A stretch of DNA of 64,000 nt, from the NCBI RefSeq assembly GCF_007827975.1, contig NZ_VITT01000005.1; one strand, given 5' to 3'. The DNA comes from Nitrospirillum viridazoti (GTDB taxonomy: Bacteria; Pseudomonadota; Alphaproteobacteria; Azospirillales; Azospirillaceae). Each line of letters starts with the position of its first letter. Within the stretch, counting starts at the first letter, position 1. This document shows, one piece after another, positions 42,537 through 49,083 of this stretch. The position numbers were made by a program, and so were the translations under genes. The notes under the pieces are model-generated. The model did no database searches. It was not told the DNA's origin and worked only from the letters and a program-made list of their open reading frames with translations.

Positions 42537-43217
42537 ATGAAGTTCTTCGTCGATACCGCCGACATCAACGACATTCGCGAGCTGGCCTCCACCGGCTTGC
42601 TGGACGGCGTCACCACCAACCCGTCGCTGGTCGCCAAGTCCGGTCACAGCAGCTTCATCGAATTGATCGCCGAGATCTGCGACGTGGTGAAGGGCCCCGT
42701 CAGCGCCGAAGTCGCCTCGACCGATTTCGAGACCATGCTGAAGGAAGGCAAGCACCTGGCCAAGATCGCCCCCAACGTGGCGGTGAAGGTGCCCCTGACC
42801 CCGGCCGGCCTGAAGGTCTGCCACCACCTGTCGCAGGAAGGCACCATGGTCAACGTGACCCTGTGCTTCTCCGCCGCGCAGGCCATCCTGGCCGCCAAGG
42901 CCGGCGCCACCTTCGTCTCGCCCTTCGTCGGCCGCCTGGACGACATGGGCCAGGACGGCCTGAGCCTGATCGAAGAGATCGTCACCATCTATGACAACTA
43001 TCCGGACTTCACCACCGAGGTCCTGGTCGCCTCCATCCGCAACCCCATCCACGTCACCCAGTCGGCCAAGATGGGCGCCCATGTGGCCACCATGCCGCCG
43101 GCCATCATCCGTCAGCTGTTCAACCATGTGCTGACCGACAAGGGCCTGGCGCAGTTCGTTGCGGACTGGGCCAAGACCGGGCAGACTATCCTGGATCAGC
43201 CGCTGCCGACCCGCTGA
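42537..43217 (+). CDS. tal: Transaldolase (fructose-6-phosphate aldolase-like, small type)
   Basis: The 226-residue enzyme of the short transaldolase/FSA class makes or breaks C3 dihydroxyacetone units in the non-oxidative pentose phosphate pathway. The Schiff-base lysine is Lys84 in VAVKVPLT, and the start MKFFVDTADINDIRELASTG plus GVTTNPSL and ATFVSPFVGRLDD are signatures. Small proteobacterial members next to priA are often annotated as transaldolase; whether FSA activity dominates is not clear. A strong hairpin follows at 43245. Confidence 0.93.
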   Translation: MKFFVDTADINDIRELASTGLLDGVTTNPSLVAKSGHSSFIELIAEICDVVKGPVSAEVASTDFETMLKEGKHLAKIAPNVAVKVPLTPAGLKVCHHLSQEGTMVNVTLCFSAAQAILAAKAGATFVSPFVGRLDDMGQDGLSLIEEIVTIYDNYPDFTTEVLVASIRNPIHVTQSAKMGAHVATMPPAIIRQLFNHVLTDKGLAQFVADWAKTGQTILDQPLPTR

Positions 43218-43244
43218 TCCCTGTCGCGTTCCAGCGGATGCCTG

Positions 43245-43274
43245 ACCGGTCCGCCCAGCGATGGGCGGGCCGGT
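43245..43274 (+). terminator. Hairpin after the transaldolase gene
   Basis: ACCGGTCCGCCCA (43245-43257) pairs with TGGGCGGGCCGGT (43262-43274) with one G-U pair and a GCGA loop, followed by TTGCGTTTG. It is 27 bases after the transaldolase stop and probably ends that transcript. Confidence 0.7.
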
Positions 43275-43329
43275 TTGCGTTTGAACCCATGGGACGCCGG
43301 GTGACCGGCCTGAAGGGAAGAACCAGCAT

Positions 43330-44040
43330 ATGGGCGGCAAGACACCGCACAGCGCCTTGGGCGATGCCCTGACCGCGGAGGATGTGGCGACATACCTGCG
43401 CGAGACCCCGGATTTCCTGCAGCAGCATCCCGACGTGGTCCACCACCTGATCCCACCGCCCGAGAACCGGGGCAACGGGGTGGCCGACCTGCAGCACTTC
43501 ATGCTGCTGAAGCTGCGGCGCGAAGTGGCCGACCTGACGGCCCAACAGGAAGAGCTGATCGCCACCGCCCGCGCCAACATCAACAATCAAAACCGGGTGC
43601 ACGCCGCGGCCCTCTACCTGATGGACGCGCAGAGCTTCGAGCACCTCATCCAGACCATCACCACCGACCTGGCCGTCCTTCTGGACCTGGACCTGGCCTG
43701 CCTGGTCATGGAACAGCCGGAGGACAACCGCCTGGTCCTGCATGCCGAGCGCAACGGCCTGCAGCTGGCCGAGACCGGCGCCATCAGCCAGTGGATGAGC
43801 AAGCGCGACATCATCCTGCGCGGCAACATCCAGGGCATGGCCGAAATCTACGGCCCCGCCGCCCCCATCGTGCGATCGGAAGCGCTGGTGCGCCTGCAGA
43901 TTGCCCCCGACGCCCCAGCGGGCCTGCTCGCCTTCGCCTCGCGCGACGCCGACCTGTTCCACCCCGGCCAGGGCACCGAACTGCTGAGCTTCCTGGCCCG
44001 GGTGGTGGAACGGTGCATCAAGGGTTGGCTGGCTCTTTGA
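43330..44040 (+). CDS. DUF484 (GAF-like) family protein
   Basis: The 236-residue protein matches DUF484, whose fold is GAF-like. The N-terminal part (VATYLRETPDFLQQHPDVVHHLIPP) is the usual family start, followed by a helix with QQEELIATARANINNQ and a GAF-like domain. In alphaproteobacteria DUF484 genes precede xerC, as here. Its role is unknown; a regulatory or DNA-maintenance function near the recombinase has been suggested only by neighbourhood. Its stop is followed at once by copy C of the dispersed element. Confidence 0.88.
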   Translation: MGGKTPHSALGDALTAEDVATYLRETPDFLQQHPDVVHHLIPPPENRGNGVADLQHFMLLKLRREVADLTAQQEELIATARANINNQNRVHAAALYLMDAQSFEHLIQTITTDLAVLLDLDLACLVMEQPEDNRLVLHAERNGLQLAETGAISQWMSKRDIILRGNIQGMAEIYGPAAPIVRSEALVRLQIAPDAPAGLLAFASRDADLFHPGQGTELLSFLARVVERCIKGWLAL

Positions 44041-44043
44041 GTT

Positions 44044-44154
44044 GCCTCAAGCGCCGGCGGGGCATCCGCCCCTTGGCTTGTCCTCGCTTTCCAGTGCGCT
44101 GACGCTCCCCGGAAAGCTCCGGCGGCCCCAGTCGGGGCCTATATAAGGTGCGCT
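44044..44154 (+). repeat. Dispersed structured element, copy C
   Basis: Stem 1 is GGGGC (44059) / GCCCC around ATCC, stem 2 is GCTTTCC (44086) / GGAAAGC (44111), stem 3 is GGCCCC (44124) / GGGGCC around AGTC, and CGCCGG at 44052 pairs with CCGGCG at 44119. The copy fills the gap between the DUF484 stop (44040) and the xerC start (44165). Confidence 0.88.
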
Positions 44155-44164
44155 AGAGATCATC

Positions 44165-45127
44165 ATGACCAAGCCCCCCGCCCTGGGATATTCCTGCGCA
44201 CCGGATGTGGCCGCGGCGCTGGAGGATTGGCGGCGCTGGCTGACGTCGGAGAAGACGGCCTCGCCGCACACGCTGCGCGCTTATCAGGGTGATGTCGCCG
44301 CCTTCCTGTCCTTCCTGACGGAGCATCTGGGCCGGGCGCCCAGCCTGAACGACCTGGGCGGGGCGAAGCTGAGCGACTTCCGCGCCTGGCTGGCGGCCCG
44401 CGCGGGCGAGGGCGCCATCGCCGCCAGCCGGGCCCGCGCCGTCTCTGGCGTGCGCAACCTGTTCCGCTGGCTGGACCGGTCCGGCCGGTTGCACAACCCC
44501 GCCATCGGCCTGCTGAACGCGCCCAAGGTGAAGCGCCCCATCCCCCGCCCCCTGACGGTGGACGACGCCGGCGTCCTGCTGGCGGAATCGTCCGACATCC
44601 CCCAGGCACCTTGGGTCGGCCTGCGCGACCGCGCCCTGTTCACCCTGCTCTACGGCTGCGGCCTGCGCATGGACGAGGCCTTGCGCCTGACCCGGGCCGA
44701 AGCGCCGCTGGCCAGCGACACCCTGCGGGTCACCGGCAAGGGATCGAAGCAGCGCGACGTGCCGGTCCTGCCCGCCGTGCGCCAGGCGCTGGCCGCCTAT
44801 ATCGAAGCCTGCCCCCACCCGCTGGCGACCGACGGCCCCCTGTTCCTGGGCGTGCGCGGCGACCGGCTGAACGACCGGGTGGCGCGGCTGGCCATGCAGA
44901 CCCTGCGGCAGTTGCTGGGCCTGCCCGACACCGCCACGCCGCATGCGCTGCGCCACAGCTTCGCCACCCATCTGCTGGGTGGCGGCGCCGACCTGCGCGC
45001 CATTCAGGATTTGCTGGGCCATGCCAGCCTGTCCACCACCCAGCGCTATACCGACGTGGACGCCGAGCAGCTGCTGTCGGTTTATGAGACGGCGCACCCC
45101 CGGGCCCGACGCGGCAACCGCTCTTGA
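44165..45127 (+). CDS. xerC: Tyrosine recombinase XerC
   Basis: The 320-residue recombinase resolves chromosome dimers with XerD at the dif site. The catalytic set is visible: Arg168 in GCGLRMDEAL, Lys191 in KGSKQR, His259 and Arg262 in HALRHSFATH, His285 in LLGHASLSTTQ, and the nucleophile Tyr294 in RYTDVD. The N-terminal SAM-like domain covers residues about 15-105. The length matches XerC. The next gene follows after a short overlap with a suitable ribosome site. Confidence 0.95.
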   Translation: MTKPPALGYSCAPDVAAALEDWRRWLTSEKTASPHTLRAYQGDVAAFLSFLTEHLGRAPSLNDLGGAKLSDFRAWLAARAGEGAIAASRARAVSGVRNLFRWLDRSGRLHNPAIGLLNAPKVKRPIPRPLTVDDAGVLLAESSDIPQAPWVGLRDRALFTLLYGCGLRMDEALRLTRAEAPLASDTLRVTGKGSKQRDVPVLPAVRQALAAYIEACPHPLATDGPLFLGVRGDRLNDRVARLAMQTLRQLLGLPDTATPHALRHSFATHLLGGGADLRAIQDLLGHASLSTTQRYTDVDAEQLLSVYETAHPRARRGNRS

Positions 45128-45138
45128 GGACTGGCCCC

Positions 45139-46047
45139 ATGCGGCTGATGAGATTGCTGGCCCCGCTGCTGTGCGCCGCGCTTCTGAGCGTCACCCCGCC
45201 AGCCGCCGCCACGGATGAGACCCCGATCTCGCTGGCGGACAAGGCCATCACCCTGACCCCCACCCCGGCCTTCCAGTACGTGGCCGGCGCCGATACCCAG
45301 GTTTTCCTAGAGCAGCACTGGCAGGGGCGCCCCCTGGCCGGCGGTGCCGGGCTGGGCCTGCTGGTGCCCGTGGGATCAGCCCCCGACCCCGCCTGGTTGG
45401 TGGCCCTGAGCTATGACGGCAGCGGCCACGTCAGCGACCTGGATGCCGGCCGGCTGGACGCCGACGCCCTGCTGTCGGCGCTGAAGTCCGGCGATGCCGG
45501 CGGTCCGTCCCTGACCGGCTGGGCCCAGCCACCGGCATACGACAGCGCCAGCCACACCTTGATCTGGGCCACGCGGCGCCAAGCCGACGGCGGCGCCGTC
45601 GATGGGCTTGATTACCACGCCCGCCTGCTGGGCCGACGCGGCGTGCTGGGCCTGGACATCGCCGCCCGCATGAGCGACCTGCCGGCCATCGAGGGCCAGA
45701 TGCCGACGCTGCTGTCCATGTTGCGCTTCACCCCCGGCAACGGCTATCGCGACTACGTGCCCGTGGCCGACCAATCCGTCACCCTGGGCCTCAGCGGCCT
45801 GGTCGCCGGCGACGCCCTGGTGAAGGGCGGCCTGCTGGACCATCTGTGGAATGGCATCCGCAGCCAGAACTTCATCTATCTGGTGGCCGTGCTGATCATG
45901 ATGCTGGGGGCACCGCGCCTGCGCCGCTATTGGGGGCCGAAGCCGCCGCCGGCCGCGACCGGGACGCGAGAGGAACCCCAACCGCCCGCCCCTGCCCCGC
46001 CACCGAAACGCGGGGATCATGATGGCCCCCCAGGCCCCTGGTCGTGA
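45139..46047 (+). CDS. DUF2167-like membrane-anchored protein
   Basis: The 302-residue protein has a signal peptide (LMRLLAPLLCAALLSVTPPAAA), a periplasmic domain with the DUF2167-like pattern SLTGWAQPPAYDSASHTLIWATRR followed by LDYHARLLGRRGVLGLDIAA, a membrane helix near residues 250-268 (NFIYLVAVLIMMLGAP) and a proline-rich tail (PPPKRGDHDGPPG). The start at 45139 has GAGGA eight bases upstream; a TTG at 45124 would overlap xerC. Function is unknown. A bidirectional terminator follows. Confidence 0.75.
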   Translation: MRLMRLLAPLLCAALLSVTPPAAATDETPISLADKAITLTPTPAFQYVAGADTQVFLEQHWQGRPLAGGAGLGLLVPVGSAPDPAWLVALSYDGSGHVSDLDAGRLDADALLSALKSGDAGGPSLTGWAQPPAYDSASHTLIWATRRQADGGAVDGLDYHARLLGRRGVLGLDIAARMSDLPAIEGQMPTLLSMLRFTPGNGYRDYVPVADQSVTLGLSGLVAGDALVKGGLLDHLWNGIRSQNFIYLVAVLIMMLGAPRLRRYWGPKPPPAATGTREEPQPPAPAPPPKRGDHDGPPGPWS

Positions 46048-46059
46048 GCCGACATGAAA

Positions 46060-46085
46060 ACGGCGCCGGGTCACCCCGGCGCCGT
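46060..46085. terminator. Bidirectional terminator between the DUF2167 gene and lpdA
   Basis: ACGGCGCCGGG (46060-46070) pairs perfectly with CCCGGCGCCGT (46075-46085) around TCAC. On the leftward strand the stem is followed by TTTTC, so it is a good terminator for the lpdA transcript, and it also ends the rightward one. Confidence 0.8.
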
Positions 46086-46112
46086 CCCAGCAGTCCCTGA
46101 CGGGAAAGCAGC

Positions 46113-47525
46113 TTACATGTGGATGGTGCGGCCCAGCACGCCCAGGGCCGCTTCCTTGATGGCCTCGGTCAGCGTGGGGTGGGCGTGGCTGGTGCGGGCG
46201 ATGTCTTCGGACGAGGCGCCGAATTCCAGGGCCAGGGCCAGCTCCTCGATCATCTCACCGGCCGACGCGCCGATGATGTGGGCACCCAGCAGCTTGTCGG
46301 AGTGGGCGTCGGCCAGCAGCTTCACGAAGCCCTCGGTGGCCTGCATGGAGCGGGCGCGGCCGTTGGCGGTGAAGGGGAACTTGCCGACCTTGTAGGTCAC
46401 GCCCTCGGCCTTCAGCTGCTCCTCCGTCTTGCCGACGGCGGCGATTTCCGGCCAGGTGTAGACCACGCCCGGGATGGCGTCGTAGTTGATGTGGCCGGAC
46501 TGGCCCGCCATCACCTCGGCGCAGACCACCCCCTCTTCCTCGGCCTTGTGGGCCAGCATGGCGCCGGCGATGACGTCGCCGATGGCCCAGATGCCGGGCA
46601 CGTTGGTGCGGAAGTGGTGGTCGGTCTTGACGCGCTTGCGCTCATCCAGCTCGACGCCGACCTTGTCCAGGCCCAGGCCCTCGGTATAGGGGCGGCGGCC
46701 GATGGCCACCAGCACCACATCGGCCTCGATGGTCTCGGCCGTGCCGCCGGCGGCGGGCTCCACCGTCAGAGTGACGCCGGTGTCGGCGGCCACGGCCGAG
46801 GTGACCTTGGTCGACAGCTTGAAGGTCAGGCCCTGCTTGCCCAGGATGCGCTGGGACTGCTTGGAGACCTCACCGTCCATGCCGGGCAGGATGCGGTCCA
46901 GGAACTCCACAACCGTGACCTGCGCGCCCAGGCGCTGCCAGACGGAGCCCAGCTCCAGCCCGATGACGCCACCGCCGATGACCACCAGGCGCTTCGGCAC
47001 CTCGGTCAGGTCCAGGGCACCGGTGGAGGAGACGATGCGCTTCTCATCGATGGTCACGCCCGGCAGGGGCATGACGTCGGAGCCGGTGGCGATCAGGATG
47101 TTCTTGGCGGTGACGGTCTCGGTGGAGCCGTCCTCCTTGGTCACCGTCACCTGGCCCGGGGCGGCGATGCTGCCCTTGCCGGTAAAGCGGGTGATCTTGT
47201 TCTTCTTGAACAGGAATTCCACGCCGGTGACGTTGGATTCGACCGTCTTTTCCTTGTGCTTCATCATCGTGGGCAGGTCGAGCTCGACGCCCGAGACCTT
47301 CACGCCGAAGTTGCCCAGAGAGTGCGAGGCTTCCTCGAACTTCTCGCTGGCCACCAGCAGGGCCTTGGAGGGGATGCAGCCCACGTTCAGGCAGGTGCCG
47401 CCCAGGGTCTTGCGCATCTCGACGCAGGCGACCTTCATGCCCAGCTGGGCCGCGCGGATGGCCGCGACATAGCCGCCGGGGCCGCTGCCGATGACGACGA
47501 GGTCGAATTGGGTTTCGGTGGTCAT
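46113..47525 (-). CDS. lpdA: Dihydrolipoyl dehydrogenase
   Basis: The 470-residue flavoprotein is the E3 subunit that reoxidises dihydrolipoyl groups of 2-oxoglutarate dehydrogenase. The FAD motif GSGPGGYVAAIRAAQLG is at the N-terminus, the redox disulfide is CLNVGC in GGTCLNVGCIPSKAL, the NAD motif is GGGVIGLELGSV, and the active histidine is in SHAHPTLTE. The start at 47525 (MTTETQFDLVVIG) is chosen; the longer frame would translate repeat sequence. It is last in the suc block, with copy D of the dispersed element just upstream. Confidence 0.97.
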   Translation of the reverse strand: MTTETQFDLVVIGSGPGGYVAAIRAAQLGMKVACVEMRKTLGGTCLNVGCIPSKALLVASEKFEEASHSLGNFGVKVSGVELDLPTMMKHKEKTVESNVTGVEFLFKKNKITRFTGKGSIAAPGQVTVTKEDGSTETVTAKNILIATGSDVMPLPGVTIDEKRIVSSTGALDLTEVPKRLVVIGGGVIGLELGSVWQRLGAQVTVVEFLDRILPGMDGEVSKQSQRILGKQGLTFKLSTKVTSAVAADTGVTLTVEPAAGGTAETIEADVVLVAIGRRPYTEGLGLDKVGVELDERKRVKTDHHFRTNVPGIWAIGDVIAGAMLAHKAEEEGVVCAEVMAGQSGHINYDAIPGVVYTWPEIAAVGKTEEQLKAEGVTYKVGKFPFTANGRARSMQATEGFVKLLADAHSDKLLGAHIIGASAGEMIEELALALEFGASSEDIARTSHAHPTLTEAIKEAALGVLGRTIHM

Positions 47526-47565
47526 GTCTTCTGTTCCCTCAAGCGCCGGGCGGAGGTCTTGGTTG

Positions 47566-47690
47566 GCCTCAAACGCCGGCGGGCCATCCGGCCCTTGGCT
47601 TATCCTCGCTACGCCCTTCGGTGCTCGCTGCGGCGGCCGCGGTCGCGGCCTAGTCGCTGCGCTCCCGAATATATGGGCGCTTGAGGCGTC
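47566..47690. repeat. Dispersed structured element, copy D, with terminal inverted repeats
   Basis: Stem 1 is GGGCC (47581) / GGCCC around ATCC and stem 3 is GGCCGC (47635) / GCGGCC around GGTC. The second stem is replaced by CGCTACGCCCTTCGGTGC. The head GCCTCAAACGCC (47566-47577) is inverted at the tail as GGCGCTTGAGGC (47676-47687), with one mismatch. A second partial head, CCCTCAAGCGCC, lies at 47536-47547. The element occupies the gap between sucB and lpdA. Confidence 0.85.
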
Positions 47691-47761
47691 GGCGCTCATT
47701 GTTGGATTAAGCGATCAGGCAGTCAGCAAACGGGGGGCCGTGGGGCCCCCCGTCCGTCGGA

Positions 47762-48997
47762 TCAGACATCCAGCAGGATGCGTTCCGGGTTCTCCAGGCA
47801 TTCCTTGACCCGCACCAGGAAGGTCACGGCCTCGCGGCCGTCGATGATGCGGTGATCGTAGGACAGGGCCAGGTACATCATCGGGCGGATGACGATCTGG
47901 CCACCGACGACCATGGGACGCTCCTGAATCTTGTGCATGCCCAGGATGCCCGACTGCGGGGCGTTCAGGATGGGCGAGCTCATCAGCGAGCCGTACACGC
48001 CACCGTTGGAAATGGTGAAGGTGCCGCCGGTCATGTCGGCGATGGACAGCTTGCCGTCGCGGGCCTTCTTGCCCAGCTCATTGATGCTCTGCTCGATCTT
48101 GGCGAAGCCCATCTGGTCGGCGTCGCGCACCACCGGAACCACCAGACCCGTGGGCGTGCCGACGGCGACGCCGATGTCGTAGTAGTTCTTGTAGATGATG
48201 TCGGTGCCCTCGATCTCGGCGTTGACGGCCGGGATTTCCTTCAGGGCGACCAGGCAGGCCTTCACGAAGAAGGACATGAAGCCCAGCTTCACGCCGTGCT
48301 TCTTCTCGAACTGGTCCTTCAGTTCGTTGCGCAGCTTCATCACATTGGTCATGTCCACCTCGTTGTAGGTGGTCAGCATGGCCGCAGTGTTCTGGGCGTC
48401 CTTCAGGCGGGCGGCGACGGTCTGCCGCAGGCGGGTCATGCGCACCCGCTCTTCCAGGTCGGCGCGGGCACGCGGGCCGGCCGGGGCCTTCGCCACCGGG
48501 GCCGGAGCGGCGACGGGGGCCGGGGCGGCCTTCGGCGCGGCCAGGTGGTCGATCACGTCGCCCTTGGTGACGCGGCCGTCCTTGCCGGTGCCGGCGATGG
48601 CGGCCGGGTTGACGCCGGCGTCGGCGGCGATCTTGGCGGCGGCGGGCATCACGCCGGCGGCACCGTTGGCGGCCGGGGCGGCGGCGGGGGCCGGCGCCGG
48701 CGCGGCGGTCTTGGCCGGGGCCGGAGCAGCGGCGGCGGGGGCGGCCGCAGCGGCGGCGCCACCCTCGGTGATCACGCCCAGGACGGCGCTCACGCCCACG
48801 TTGGCGCCCTCGGCGGCGCGGATTTCGCCCAGCGTGCCGGCGGCCGGGGCGTTGACTTCCAAGGTGACCTTGTCGGTCTCCAGCTCCACCAGCGTTTCAT
48901 CCGCCTTGACGCTGTCGCCAACCTTCTTCAGCCACCGCGCGACCGTCGCTTCCGACACGGACTCGCCGAGGGTGGGCACCAGGATTTCCGTCGCCAT
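47762..48997 (-). CDS. sucB: Dihydrolipoyllysine succinyltransferase of 2-oxoglutarate dehydrogenase
   Basis: The 411-residue E2 protein has a lipoyl domain with the modified lysine in ETDKVTLEV (residues about 40-48), an alanine/proline-rich linker, an E1/E3-binding segment (MPAAAKIAADAGVNPAAIAGTGKDGRVTKGDV) and the catalytic domain ending LSYDHRIIDGREAVTFL with its active histidine. A single lipoyl domain and MATEILVPTLGESVSEATV fit the oxoglutarate rather than the pyruvate enzyme. A terminator-like hairpin lies between sucA and this gene. Confidence 0.97.
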   Translation of the reverse strand: MATEILVPTLGESVSEATVARWLKKVGDSVKADETLVELETDKVTLEVNAPAAGTLGEIRAAEGANVGVSAVLGVITEGGAAAAAAPAAAAPAPAKTAAPAPAPAAAPAANGAAGVMPAAAKIAADAGVNPAAIAGTGKDGRVTKGDVIDHLAAPKAAPAPVAAPAPVAKAPAGPRARADLEERVRMTRLRQTVAARLKDAQNTAAMLTTYNEVDMTNVMKLRNELKDQFEKKHGVKLGFMSFFVKACLVALKEIPAVNAEIEGTDIIYKNYYDIGVAVGTPTGLVVPVVRDADQMGFAKIEQSINELGKKARDGKLSIADMTGGTFTISNGGVYGSLMSSPILNAPQSGILGMHKIQERPMVVGGQIVIRPMMYLALSYDHRIIDGREAVTFLVRVKECLENPERILLDV

Positions 48998-49045
48998 GTT
49001 TTTGGGACCTTGGTTCGTTTCTAACAAAGGGTTTCAGAATAAAAT

Positions 49046-49075
49046 CATTCCGGGGCCGCAACGGGCCCCGGAATG
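49046..49075 (-). terminator. Hairpin between sucA and sucB
   Basis: CATTCCGGGGCC (49046-49057) pairs perfectly with GGCCCCGGAATG (49064-49075) around six bases. On the leftward strand it is followed by ATTTTATTC. It is nine bases after the sucA stop, and sucB starts 48 bases further on, so it may set the ratio of the two. Confidence 0.7.
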
Positions 49076-49083
49076 TCATCGGA

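Noticed and set aside
44041..44154. Reading-frame peptides across copies C and D (for example LKRRRGIRPLA)
   Set aside because: Similar peptides appear from the repeat in different genes only because the repeat is read through; they are not protein domains.
47526..47699. Extended start of lpdA at 47699
   Set aside because: The additional codons fall in the dispersed element and the family start at 47525 is certain.
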